From assembly GCF_900105615.1 (NCBI RefSeq), contig NZ_LT630003.1, positions 1,364,001 through 1,428,000 on the forward strand: DNA of 64,000 bases. Reading direction: 5' to 3'. This document shows, in pieces, positions 35,491 through 43,996 of the stretch (its first letter is position 1; each line of letters opens with the position of its first letter). A model generated the notes under the pieces. That model was given only the letters and a program-made list of their open reading frames with translations. It was not told where the DNA came from and searched no databases. Source of the stretch: Lacrimispora sphenoides JCM 1415. GTDB taxonomy: Bacteria > Bacillota > Clostridia > Lachnospirales > Lachnospiraceae. Both the position numbers and the translations under genes were made by a program.

Positions 35491-35590
35491 ACATAAAACA
35501 ACATAAAACACAATAAAATACAGTACAAAACAAAATAAATAAATAAAATCAAATAAAAATATTGCAAAACCGGATACAATATGCTACAAT
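35491..35590 (+). promoter_or_regulatory. Candidate DeoR operator repeats and promoter of the pentose ABC operon
   Basis: ACATAAAACA occurs twice in tandem at 35491-35510, followed by related A-rich units. Within it, ATAAAACAACATAAAACA (35493-35510) is identical to 42911-42928 beside the DeoR regulator. A promoter follows: TTGCAA at 35562-35567, 17 bp, TACAAT at 35585-35590. The rest of the 506-bp gap (35158-35663) holds the terminator above and no gene. Confidence 0.7.
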
Positions 35591-35663
35591 TTCTACAGGA
35601 AGGACAGGTTGGGTGTGTCCGGAATAGAAAACTATATTTTATATTTTAAAGGAGGTTTACTTT

Positions 35664-36842
35664 ATGAAAAAGAGGTTAGCAATGGTGCTTGCGGCAGCAA
35701 TGGTATTGTCAACAACTGCATGCGGCAGCAGCGGCACAGCAGCAACAGCTGCACCGGCATCCACAGAAGCAAAGACGGAAGCAGCTAAGACGGAACCGGC
35801 GACTACAGCGGAGAAGGTAGAAAACGCCCAGTCCACAGGCTCTCTGGCAGGAAAGAAAATCGCCGTTGTGCGGAACCTGGCAGCAGGAGACCATACCCAG
35901 CAGTTTTTAGATGGCTGTGTATCCGAGGGGAAGAAGTTTGGCTGGACCGTAGACACTTTTGTAACGGACGGCGATGATGCAAAGGCTCAGGAGACTGTGG
36001 CTCAGGTTATTGCAAAAGATTATCAGGGAATTATCGTATCTCACGGACAGCTGTCTTATTCCTATGATATGTTAAAGCCTGCCAGAGACAAAGGCATGGA
36101 GGTTGTTACCTTTGATACCATGCCATTTAAGGGCGGCGATGCAAGCGGCGAGCTTCTTTCCGGAGTGACTTCTACCGCTCAGAACGATCAGGCGCTGGCC
36201 GAGCTTTCCCTTGGTTACATGATGAAAGAGTTTGAAGCGAAAGGCGGAAAGTACCCAATGAAAGTTTTAAAGACCTTCATGGGCCCTGGAATCCCTCCGT
36301 TAGACAGACGTAACGAAATCTATACCAAGCTGGAAGCAGAAGGCAAGATCCAGACTCTGGAAGTGATTGCACCATCTGATTCAGCCAATGCCCGCGGCGA
36401 TATGACCAATAAGACAGCTGCTATTCTTCCCAAATATCCGGAAGGTTCCGTAGATGCCATCTGGGGCTGCTACGATGAGCTGGCAAAGGGTGTATTACAG
36501 GCATTAAACGATGCAGGACGTACCGATATCCCAATGTACACCATTGACGTATCCAACGATGACATTCAGTTAATGGTAAAGAATCCTGACGTGTGGAAAT
36601 CTACCGCAGCCGTTGATCCGAAACTGATCGGTATTGTAGATGCCCGTCTTTTAGCTCTTAAATTTATGGGAGAAGAAACACCGGATTACTTTAACTTAAA
36701 TGCATGCAACATCGAAACAACCCAGCTGGGTGTTCAGACAACCATGAGTGATTTGAGCAGCATCATTGATGGATGGGGCGATGCCGAAGATCCTAAGGGC
36801 GCTCTTTATACTGATACAATCAAGAACAAATATGTAAATTAA
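35664..36842 (+). CDS. Sugar ABC transporter substrate-binding lipoprotein
   Basis: A 392-residue extracellular binding protein with a lipoprotein signal peptide (STTAC, Cys near residue 20) and an Ala/Thr/Glu-rich linker to about residue 60. The ligand domain is of the ribose-binding type (KKIAVVRNLAAGDHTQQFLDGC; YQGIIVSHGQ; VDAIWGCYDELAKGVLQAL). GGAGG lies eight bases before ATG. It is the first gene of an operon with a pentose-type importer and MtnK/MtnA-like enzymes, so a (deoxy- or thio-)pentose ligand is likely. Confidence 0.92.
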   Translation: MKKRLAMVLAAAMVLSTTACGSSGTAATAAPASTEAKTEAAKTEPATTAEKVENAQSTGSLAGKKIAVVRNLAAGDHTQQFLDGCVSEGKKFGWTVDTFVTDGDDAKAQETVAQVIAKDYQGIIVSHGQLSYSYDMLKPARDKGMEVVTFDTMPFKGGDASGELLSGVTSTAQNDQALAELSLGYMMKEFEAKGGKYPMKVLKTFMGPGIPPLDRRNEIYTKLEAEGKIQTLEVIAPSDSANARGDMTNKTAAILPKYPEGSVDAIWGCYDELAKGVLQALNDAGRTDIPMYTIDVSNDDIQLMVKNPDVWKSTAAVDPKLIGIVDARLLALKFMGEETPDYFNLNACNIETTQLGVQTTMSDLSSIIDGWGDAEDPKGALYTDTIKNKYVN

Positions 36843-36884
36843 AGAAACGCTCTGTATTCATTACATAATTAAGGAAGAGATGCC

Positions 36885-38396
36885 ATGACCGAAGTAAAAC
36901 TTGAAATGAAAGATATATCCATCGAATTTCCTGGAGTTAAGGCTTTGGATGGAGTTGATTTTGGTCTGAAAAGTGGTACGATTCATGCGCTTGTGGGTGC
37001 CAATGGCGCAGGTAAGTCCACCTTAATGAAAGTGCTTGCCGGTGTCAATACGCATTATACAGGACAAATTTACGTTGGAGGGGAACCGGTGGAAATCCGG
37101 TGCCCCAAAGACGCTAAAAATCTTGGGATAGAAATCGTATTTCAGGAAGTTGACACCGCGCTGATTCCCTATCTGTCCGTGGCTGAGAATGTAATGTTCA
37201 ACACGCTGGTCAATAAAATGGGGCGAAAGCAAATCGTGCACTGGAAAGAGATCAGGCAGGCAGCAGAAACGGTATTAAAGAAATTAAATGTAGATGTGGA
37301 TATTAATAAAAAGGTATCAGGACTTACCCTGGCACAAAAACAGATGGTACTCATAGCCAGATGCGTGGCTGAAAAGTGCCGGTTCCTGATTTTGGATGAG
37401 CCCACGGCCCCTCTATCCAATTCCGAGACACTGGAATTGTTCCGGGTGGTGCGTGAGTTAGCGAAAGAGAATGTGGGAGTTGTGTTTATTTCCCACCGGT
37501 TAAGTGAGCTTTACGAGATTTGTGAAAATATTACCATTATGAGAGACGGTAAACTGGTGACTGAACTGCCGCTTTCTAGAGAACTGGAAGTAAATACTCT
37601 TGTCGAATATATGTTAGGCCGTAGCTATGAGGATAATTACATCAAGAAAAAGTGCGAGATCGGCGGGCCGTTGCTTGAGATAGAAAACCTTTCCGAAAGG
37701 GAAGGCAAAGTAAAAGATATCAACATGACCGTTTGCAAAGGGGAGATTATCGGCGTGGCAGGCTTGGTGGGCGCTGGCAAAACAGAGCTTTGCAAGACCC
37801 TGTTCTCCGCTTACCAGCAGTCAGGCGGCACCATGAAGTTAAACGGAAAAGTGATCAAGGCAAAAGGGCCTACCCAGGCCGTGAAACATGGGCTTGCACT
37901 GGTTCCGGAGGAGCGGAGAAAAGAAGGTGTCCTGATTTCAGACCCGGTAGTTTCCAATATCTCTGTGGCAGCCATGGAAAAATATACGAACCGCCTTTCT
38001 GTAGTAAACAAGAAACGGGAAAAAGTGGACGCCAAAAATATGATACGCGACCTTGGAATTAAGACCCCCTCCGAGAACCAGGTTGTCGCCCTGCTGTCCG
38101 GCGGAAACCAGCAGAAGGTTGTCGTTGGTAAATGGCTGAATAAGGATTCAGAGGTTTATATTTTTGACGAGCCGACCAAAGGGATCGACGTGGGGGCCAA
38201 GCAGGATATGTATGAGTTAATAGAAGGCTTGGCAGCCAGGGGAAAAGGTATTATTTATGCCACCTGCGAATTCCAGGAAATATTAAGTATCTGCGACCGC
38301 ATCTATGTGATGTATGACGGAGAAATCATTAAAGAATTAAATGCAGCAGATACGAACGAAAAAGAACTGCTTTACTATTCGACAGGAGGTAAATGA
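36885..38396 (+). CDS. Sugar ABC transporter ATP-binding protein (RbsA type)
   Basis: A 503-residue double ATPase. The first cassette shows Walker A GANGAGKST and Walker B FLILDEPTAPLS. The second shows the degenerate GLVGAGKTE, LLSGGNQQKV and VYIFDEPTKGIDVGAK. The ATG is preceded by AAGGAAGAG. It energises the importer whose permease follows 1 bp downstream. It is clearly distinct from the paralogue at 10544, so the two importers probably carry different sugars. Confidence 0.94.
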   Translation: MTEVKLEMKDISIEFPGVKALDGVDFGLKSGTIHALVGANGAGKSTLMKVLAGVNTHYTGQIYVGGEPVEIRCPKDAKNLGIEIVFQEVDTALIPYLSVAENVMFNTLVNKMGRKQIVHWKEIRQAAETVLKKLNVDVDINKKVSGLTLAQKQMVLIARCVAEKCRFLILDEPTAPLSNSETLELFRVVRELAKENVGVVFISHRLSELYEICENITIMRDGKLVTELPLSRELEVNTLVEYMLGRSYEDNYIKKKCEIGGPLLEIENLSEREGKVKDINMTVCKGEIIGVAGLVGAGKTELCKTLFSAYQQSGGTMKLNGKVIKAKGPTQAVKHGLALVPEERRKEGVLISDPVVSNISVAAMEKYTNRLSVVNKKREKVDAKNMIRDLGIKTPSENQVVALLSGGNQQKVVVGKWLNKDSEVYIFDEPTKGIDVGAKQDMYELIEGLAARGKGIIYATCEFQEILSICDRIYVMYDGEIIKELNAADTNEKELLYYSTGGK

Positions 38397-38397
38397 T

Positions 38398-39417
38398 ATG
38401 TCTGGGGCAGAGAAGGTAAAAAAGAAAAGGAACGTCGGGGATTTTGTGACAAAATGGGGTACCATCGCAACGATGCTTATCATGTTCATCCTGTTTACGT
38501 TTGGAAACTGGAGCAAGGATACGGGAGCGAGCATGTTTCTGACCCAGTCTAATATGATCACGATCCTCCGTGCGGTATCCATCACCACCATCATCGCAAT
38601 CGGTCTTACGTTTGCCCTGGCGGTAAACGGCATGGATCTTTCCATTGGAGCTACGGCTCAGTTTGCCAATGTTTTTGTTATGACATGCTTTGTATGGCAC
38701 AACATCAATATAGGTGTTTCCATCATTCTTACGGTGCTCATATGCTTAAGCGTTGCAGTCATCAACAGCATTTTGATCGTTAAATTCAAGATACCGGATA
38801 TGGTTGCGGCACTTTCCGTAATGTTTATGTATCAGGGAGTTTCCATGACCTATTCCAAGGGCGGCGCCATCACAGAGCGTATGACCCGCGCCGATGGGAC
38901 CCAGGCTCCCGGCCTTGTTCCCGAAGCCTTCCGGGCATTGGGAAAGGAACCATGGCTGATCATCATCATGATCTGCGTGGTACTGTTTGCATACTTTTTC
39001 TTGAATTACACCAAACACGGCAGATACATGTATGCGGTAGGAGGAAATCCTGAGGCAGCCCAGCTTTCCGGAATTCCGGTAGCAAAGTATAAGATCCTTG
39101 CATACTTTCTGTCAGCTGTCTTTGCGTCAATCGGCGGAATCTGTCTGGCAGCACGTGTAGGAACGGCGCAGATTTCAGCAGGTGATTCGTACTTAATGCC
39201 ATCTGTATGCGCAGCCTATATCGGGTTTTCTGTATTGGGCGCCGGAAAAGCCAATGCTTTTGGTACCTTTGCGGGAGCGGTTCTTGTGGGTATGCTGGAG
39301 AATGGCCTTATCATGATGTCCGTGCCTTATTATGCTATGAACATCATTAAGGGTGCAGTCCTTGCCATTGCCCTTGCCATGACCTATGCAAGCGGCAAGA
39401 CAAAAAATGTAAACTAA
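38398..39417 (+). CDS. Sugar ABC transporter permease (RbsC type)
   Basis: A 339-residue polytopic permease of the ribose family. Landmarks are the Lys/Arg-rich N-terminus, GLTFALAVNGMDLSIGATAQ near residue 76, the VGGNPEAAQLSGIPVAKYK coupling loop and the glycine-rich AYIGFSVLGAGKANAFGT near residue 277. The start at 38398 follows AGGAGG inside the end of the ATPase gene. A reading from 38341 would add a non-homologous extension. Confidence 0.93.
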   Translation: MSGAEKVKKKRNVGDFVTKWGTIATMLIMFILFTFGNWSKDTGASMFLTQSNMITILRAVSITTIIAIGLTFALAVNGMDLSIGATAQFANVFVMTCFVWHNINIGVSIILTVLICLSVAVINSILIVKFKIPDMVAALSVMFMYQGVSMTYSKGGAITERMTRADGTQAPGLVPEAFRALGKEPWLIIIMICVVLFAYFFLNYTKHGRYMYAVGGNPEAAQLSGIPVAKYKILAYFLSAVFASIGGICLAARVGTAQISAGDSYLMPSVCAAYIGFSVLGAGKANAFGTFAGAVLVGMLENGLIMMSVPYYAMNIIKGAVLAIALAMTYASGKTKNVN

Positions 39418-39450
39418 AAACGTTATATTGATCAGGGGAAGGTGACAGGA

Positions 39451-40683
39451 ATGTCTAAATACGACAGTTATTTTTTGATGAAAGCGGAAGAGGTGCCGGA
39501 TTATGTTAAGGAGAAGCTTACCTATTTTGATGCGGATGCCAGGCTGGAATGTAAGGAGATCGGAGACGGAAACTTAAACTACGTATTTCGTGTAAAGGAT
39601 CCTGCAAGCGGGAAAACCATCATCGTGAAGCAGGCAGGAGAAGCGCTTCGTATTTCAGCAGAAATGCATGTTTCCACCGACCGCGGAAGAATTGAAGCAA
39701 AGATTCTTGGAATCCAGGATTCTTATGCACCGGGACTGGTTCCAAAGGTTTACCTCTATGACGGAACCATGTGTGCCATGGTTATGGAGGATATGATCGG
39801 TCATACCATGATGCGTACCGGTCTGTTAAAGCATGAGACTTATCCCAAATTTGCAGATCATGTGACCACTTTTATGGTTAATTCCCTTCTGCGTACAACG
39901 GATGTTGTCCTGGGACACAAAGAGAAAAAAGAGCTGGTTAAAAGCTTTATCAATCCGGACCTGTGCGAGATTTCAGAGGACTTAGTATACAGCGAACCCT
40001 TTATTGATTACAACCACAGGAACAATGTATTTCCGCCCAATGCAGAATTTGTAAAGAAGGAACTGTATGAGGATCAGGCTTTGCATCTGGAAGCGGCCAA
40101 GCTGAAATTTGAGTTCATGAACAATGCCCAGTCTCTGATTCATGGAGATTTACATACTGGCTCTGTGTTTATCAATAAAGAGCACACTTACATCTTTGAT
40201 CCGGAATTTGCCTTCTTCGGCCCCATGGGCTATGATATCGGCAATGTCATTGCAAATATGTTTTTTGCATGGTGCAACGGCGATGCTACCATAGAAGATG
40301 AAAAGGAAAAAGAGGAGTTCTGCGGCTGGTGCCTAAGTACGATTTCCGACATTGTGGACTTATTCATTGAAAAATACAATAAGGTTTTTGATGAGCACGT
40401 AACGGAAACCATGGCAAAGGTCCCAGGGTTTAAAGAGTGGTATCTGGAAGGCATCCTTTCCGATACTGCAGGTGTGGCCGGACTTGAATCCATCCGCCGG
40501 ACCGTAGGAATGGCTAATGTCATTGATATTACCACAATTCCCGATGAGGAAAAACGGGCCAGGGCCGAAAAGATCGTCATTACGCTGGCAAAGAATTATA
40601 TCATGAACCGCCGCAGTTTCCAGAGCGGAGCGGATTACTTGAATGCAATAAAAGAGGCAATAGGTAAGTTTGAAAGCCGGTAA
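39451..40683 (+). CDS. mtnK: S-methyl-5-thioribose kinase-like (MtnK family) sugar kinase
   Basis: A 410-residue choline-kinase-fold enzyme of the MtnK family, which phosphorylates 5-methylthioribose, and in DHAP-shunt organisms also 5-deoxyribose, at C1. Landmarks are EIGDGNLNYVFRV (ATP loop), IIVKQAGEALR (Lys), the catalytic loop LIHGDLHTGSVFI and the metal site IFDPEFAFFGPMGYDIGN. ATG 39451 fits the spacing to AAGGTGACAGG better than GTG 39442. No methionine-salvage genes follow apart from the MtnA homologue, which points to disposal or catabolism rather than methionine recovery. Confidence 0.9.
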   Translation: MSKYDSYFLMKAEEVPDYVKEKLTYFDADARLECKEIGDGNLNYVFRVKDPASGKTIIVKQAGEALRISAEMHVSTDRGRIEAKILGIQDSYAPGLVPKVYLYDGTMCAMVMEDMIGHTMMRTGLLKHETYPKFADHVTTFMVNSLLRTTDVVLGHKEKKELVKSFINPDLCEISEDLVYSEPFIDYNHRNNVFPPNAEFVKKELYEDQALHLEAAKLKFEFMNNAQSLIHGDLHTGSVFINKEHTYIFDPEFAFFGPMGYDIGNVIANMFFAWCNGDATIEDEKEKEEFCGWCLSTISDIVDLFIEKYNKVFDEHVTETMAKVPGFKEWYLEGILSDTAGVAGLESIRRTVGMANVIDITTIPDEEKRARAEKIVITLAKNYIMNRRSFQSGADYLNAIKEAIGKFESR

Positions 40684-40704
40684 TACGGGATTGAAAGCCG
40701 GTAA
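40670..40704 (+). repeat. 21-nt-offset direct repeat at the kinase stop codon
   Basis: TTGAAAGCCGGTAA at 40670-40683, which includes the stop, is repeated exactly at 40691-40704. It looks like a short local duplication of the gene end. Confidence 0.7.
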
Positions 40705-40717
40705 CAAAAAAAGGGAT

Positions 40718-40746
40718 AAGGTTGAAGATAAACGTCCTTCAACCTT
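40718..40746 (+). other. Perfect ten-base-pair hairpin between mtnK- and mtnA-like genes
   Basis: AAGGTTGAAG at 40718-40727 and CTTCAACCTT at 40737-40746 with a nine-base loop and no T-run. It is a probable RNA-stability or processing element within the operon. Confidence 0.6.
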
Positions 40747-40804
40747 GAATTTGTGAATCAACTGGATTTGCTTGCATATCCGCTTGATTCATTAGGAGGC
40801 AAAA

Positions 40805-41911
40805 ATGAGCGAAGAAACTAAAAAATCCATCATGGACTATGATACCGTTGCCCTTGATGAAGAGAACAATGCCCTGGTCATCATAGACCAGACGCAGCTT
40901 CCGTATCATACGGAAATCCTTTCCCTGACAAAACAGGAGGATATCTGGAATGCAATCTATCTTCTTCAGGTAAGAGGGGCACCTGCCATCGGTGTGGCGG
41001 CAGCCATTGGCATCTATCTGGCTGCAAGAGAGATCAAAGCAGATGGTTTTGAGGATTTTTATACGGAATTTCAAAAAGCAAAGGACTATCTTGATTCCGC
41101 ACGTCCCACTGCCGTCAATTTATCATGGGCACTTAAACGGATGGAACAGGTGGTTTTGAAAAATAAAGAGAAAACTGTTCCTGAGATCGTTGAGATTCTT
41201 CATAAAGAGGCGATAGAGATCCGGGAAGAAGATATCTGGGTCTGCAAGATGATCGGGGAATATGGTCTGTCTCTTGTAAAGCCTGGCGACGGCCTTCTGA
41301 CCCACTGCAATGCCGGGCAGCTGGCAACGGTAAAGTACGGAACTGCAACAGCTCCCATGTATCTGGGACACGAAAAGGGCTATAACTTCCGCATCTTTTC
41401 GGACGAGACAAGACCCCTTCTTCAGGGAGCGAGACTGACCTCTTTCGAATTAAAGGAGTCTGGTCTTGACGTCACAGTGATTTGCGACAACATGTCAGCG
41501 ACCGTCATGAGAAATGGCTGGGTCGATGCCGTATTTGTAGGCTGCGACCGGGTGGCTGCCAACGGGGATACTGCAAATAAGATCGGAACCTCCATGGTAG
41601 CACTGGCGGCCAAACGCTACGGTGTGCCCATGTATATCTGCGCCCCAACCTCCACCATTGATATGAACACTCTTACCGGCAAGGAGATCCACATTGAGGA
41701 ACGTCCGGCAGAGGAAGTGGTGGAAATGTGGTATAAAAAACGGATGGCACCGGAAGGCGTAAAGGTATTTAATCCTGCATTTGATGTGACTGATAATGAT
41801 TTAATCGCAGGAATCGTGACGGAATACGGGATCGCCAGAGCACCCTATACAGAATCATTAAAAGAAATATTCAGGAGAAAGGAAGAAGCCCTGAAAGCAA
41901 AGGAAATGTAA
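40805..41911 (+). CDS. mtnA: S-methyl-5-thioribose-1-phosphate isomerase-like (MtnA family)
   Basis: A 368-residue MtnA-family aldose-ketose isomerase that turns 5-methylthioribose 1-phosphate, or 5-deoxyribose 1-phosphate, into the ribulose 1-phosphate. Family motifs are RGAPAIGVAAAIG, LLTHCNAGQLATVKYGTA with the catalytic Cys, and GCDRVAANGDTANKIGT with the catalytic Asp. The C-terminal NPAFDVTDNDLIAGIVTEYG is typical. AGGAGG precedes ATG. Its product is the expected substrate of the class II aldolase across the DeoR gene. Confidence 0.93.
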   Translation: MSEETKKSIMDYDTVALDEENNALVIIDQTQLPYHTEILSLTKQEDIWNAIYLLQVRGAPAIGVAAAIGIYLAAREIKADGFEDFYTEFQKAKDYLDSARPTAVNLSWALKRMEQVVLKNKEKTVPEIVEILHKEAIEIREEDIWVCKMIGEYGLSLVKPGDGLLTHCNAGQLATVKYGTATAPMYLGHEKGYNFRIFSDETRPLLQGARLTSFELKESGLDVTVICDNMSATVMRNGWVDAVFVGCDRVAANGDTANKIGTSMVALAAKRYGVPMYICAPTSTIDMNTLTGKEIHIEERPAEEVVEMWYKKRMAPEGVKVFNPAFDVTDNDLIAGIVTEYGIARAPYTESLKEIFRRKEEALKAKEM

Positions 41912-41939
41912 ATGGTTGTTGGCTAACCTTAAATAGGAA

Positions 41940-41974
41940 AAGAGGATGTCTCATAGGAACTGGGACATCCTCTT
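41940..41974. terminator. Probable bidirectional terminator between the isomerase and DeoR genes
   Basis: Perfect eleven-base arms AAGAGGATGTC at 41940-41950 and GACATCCTCTT at 41964-41974 lie between convergent genes; the T-runs on both sides are short. Confidence 0.7.
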
Positions 41975-41986
41975 GCCAAAATCAGA

Positions 41987-42754
41987 TCATGCTTCCACAG
42001 CTTCAAGAAGCTCTACGTTGTTTTTTAAAAGATATTCTCTCCATTGTTCATTCATCTGCTTGTCGGTGACCAGTCCTTTGATGGCTTCAAAACCGGAGAT
42101 CCGGATGAATGAGGTTTTATCGAACTTGGAGTGGTCGGCGATCAGATACACATGATTGCTCCGGGTCATCAGTGTCTGGCGTATGGCGGCAATGGCTTCG
42201 TTGGAATCGGTGATCCCGTGTTCCATGGAAACGCTTCTGCAGGACATAAAGGTCTTGTCTAAGTAAAAGGATTCCAAGTTCCGGATTGCTGTATTTCCTA
42301 CAAAGGCTTTGTCCCGGGGGGTATAGGAGCCTCCGATGGAAATGAGGCGGATATCTTCTTTATCATAAAGTTCATTGATGATCAGCAGGGAGTTTGTCAC
42401 CACGGTAAGGCGCATTCCCTGGAGAGCTTTTGCCAGCTGCAGGGATGTGGTAGAGGCATCTAAGAAAATGGAGTCACCGTTGTGAATAACGGACAGGCAC
42501 TTTTTTGCGATAGCCTGCTTGCTTTCCATGTACGCGGTTTCCCGGATCGTTAATTCTACGTTATTCTCAACCCCATCTTGTATGAATGCACCGCCGTATG
42601 TTCTGGTCAGGAACCCGTCATCCTCCAATTGCTTTAAATCCCGCCGGATGGTTTCTTCGGTCACGGAGAAGATTTTGGAAAGTTCGGTCACCGTAACGCT
42701 TTTCTTTTCTAAAATAATATCTTTGATCTTGGCTTTCCTTGTTACTGCTAACAT
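41987..42754 (-). CDS. DeoR-family transcriptional repressor
   Basis: A 255-residue DeoR/GlpR-type repressor. The N-terminal winged helix is typical (KAKIKDIILEKKSVTVTELSKIFSVTEETIRRDLKQLEDDGFLTRTYGGA). The C-terminal sugar-phosphate-sensing domain includes SIFLDASTTSLQLAKAL and FVGNTAIRNLESFYLDKTFMSC. I chose ATG 42754, eight bases after AAAGGA; the ATG at 42760 is too close to that site. It sits between the ABC/kinase/isomerase operon and the divergent BMC operon. The same 18-bp sequence occurs upstream of both, so it probably represses both until a phosphorylated intermediate accumulates. Confidence 0.93.
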   Translation of the reverse strand: MLAVTRKAKIKDIILEKKSVTVTELSKIFSVTEETIRRDLKQLEDDGFLTRTYGGAFIQDGVENNVELTIRETAYMESKQAIAKKCLSVIHNGDSIFLDASTTSLQLAKALQGMRLTVVTNSLLIINELYDKEDIRLISIGGSYTPRDKAFVGNTAIRNLESFYLDKTFMSCRSVSMEHGITDSNEAIAAIRQTLMTRSNHVYLIADHSKFDKTSFIRISGFEAIKGLVTDKQMNEQWREYLLKNNVELLEAVEA

Positions 42755-42840
42755 AGGCATATTCCTTTCTTTATGGCAATAAATGTTAATCAAAATAAAA
42801 TGCAATACAAAACCATAGAAATCATGTGGTATATAAGTAT

Positions 42841-42869
42841 ATTGTATAATTATTTTGTTTAAATGTAAA
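42841..42869 (-). promoter_or_regulatory. Promoter of the DeoR gene
   Basis: On the minus strand TTTACA (42869-42864), 17 bp, TACAAT (42846-42841). Confidence 0.6.
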
Positions 42870-42910
42870 GGAGAAATAGTTGAAATAAAAATAAAACAGT
42901 AAAAACAGAA

Positions 42911-42957
42911 ATAAAACAACATAAAACATTGACAAACGGACATAAAAATGGTAAAAA
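42911..42957 (+). promoter_or_regulatory. DeoR operator candidate and promoter of the BMC operon
   Basis: ATAAAACAACATAAAACA (42911-42928) abuts a consensus -35 TTGACA at 42929-42934; a weak -10 TAAAAA follows at 42952-42957 after 17 bp. The 18-bp sequence is identical to 35493-35510. Related ATAAAAC units occur around it. Confidence 0.72.
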
Positions 42958-43024
42958 TACAGTATAAAAGAGGAAAGTTCGGACAGAGAGAACATGTAAT
43001 TGTTTGGACTTTGGAGGTAAAGAT

Positions 43025-43987
43025 ATGATGACAGTTCAAGGCGTAAAGTACATGTCTGATTTTGAGGCCAAAAAGGCAATTTTGGATATCGGCAGACGTA
43101 TGTACGAAAAGGGCTTTGTAGCCTCGAATGATGGAAACATCAGCTGTAAGGTAGGGCCGAACACCATCTGGACGACGCCGACCGGGGTATCAAAGGGATT
43201 TATGACTCAGGATATGCTGGTAAAGATGGATTTAAACGGGAAAGTGCTGATGGGAAGATGGAAGCCCTCCTCGGAAGTAAAGATGCATTTAAGGGTTTAT
43301 AAGGAAAATCCGGATGTGCAGGCTGTTACCCACGCCCATCCTTTGGTGGCGACCAGCTTTGCCATTGCCGGGATCAGTCTGGATGCCGCAATCCTTACGG
43401 AAGCAGTACTGGGGCTTGGGTCTATCCCGGTCGCAAAATACGCAACACCGGGTACAGAGGAAGTTCCTGATTCCATTGCGCCCTTTGTGAAATCTCACAA
43501 TGGCGTGCTCCTTGCAAACCATGGAGCGCTGACCTGGGGAAAAGATATTCATCAGGCGTTTTACAGGCTGGAATCCATCGAATATTATGCGACTATATTG
43601 ATGTATACAGGCAATATCATCGGACGCCAGAATCTGCTTTCCTGCGATCAGGTAGAAAAGCTGCTGGATATCCGGCATAAGCTTGGCATCACGGCAGGCG
43701 GGATTCCACCGTGTTCCGTAGAAGTAACGAATATGAAGGATGTGGTTACTGCAGCAGATGTCCGCCCGGCAGAGCAGACAGGAACAGGACCGGTACCGGT
43801 ACTAAAAGGGGTAACATCCATTGTAAGGCCGGGAGAGAGCCTGCCAGTCGGCTGCGGATGTACCGGCGTGACGCAGAAGACCTTGACCTTAGAGGAACAA
43901 AAGCCTGTGGAGGCGGAAGCTTTAGGTAAGGCAAAGAAGGAAATCATAGCCGAAGTAGTGAGAAGAGTGATAGAGCAGCTAAACTAG
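43025..43987 (+). CDS. Class II aldolase (FucA/AraD type) with C-terminal encapsulation-like helix
   Basis: A 320-residue class II aldolase. The zinc site is visible as the histidines in THAHPLVATSFA and in LLANHGALTWGKD, and the phosphate-binding and acid residues in SNDGNISCK and SSEVKMHLRVY. After the roughly 215-residue catalytic domain comes a linker with Gly, Pro and Cys. The last helix (KKEIIAEVVRRVIEQLN) is amphipathic and resembles BMC encapsulation peptides. As the only C-C or C-O cleaving core enzyme in the operon it is the likely signature enzyme. A ribulose-1-phosphate-type substrate giving DHAP and an aldehyde is inferred from MtnK/MtnA. GGAGG precedes ATG 43025. Confidence 0.9.
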   Translation: MMTVQGVKYMSDFEAKKAILDIGRRMYEKGFVASNDGNISCKVGPNTIWTTPTGVSKGFMTQDMLVKMDLNGKVLMGRWKPSSEVKMHLRVYKENPDVQAVTHAHPLVATSFAIAGISLDAAILTEAVLGLGSIPVAKYATPGTEEVPDSIAPFVKSHNGVLLANHGALTWGKDIHQAFYRLESIEYYATILMYTGNIIGRQNLLSCDQVEKLLDIRHKLGITAGGIPPCSVEVTNMKDVVTAADVRPAEQTGTGPVPVLKGVTSIVRPGESLPVGCGCTGVTQKTLTLEEQKPVEAEALGKAKKEIIAEVVRRVIEQLN

Positions 43988-43996
43988 GAGGCAATC

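Noticed and set aside
35491..35560. A-rich tandem units as a CRISPR array or phage attachment site
   Set aside because: Units are short, without spacers, and match the site near the DeoR gene; an operator is the better explanation.
42755..43039. 95-codon N-terminal extension of the DeoR frame
   Set aside because: Phe/Tyr/Ile-rich translation of A/T-rich promoter DNA; the true start follows AAAGGA at 42754.
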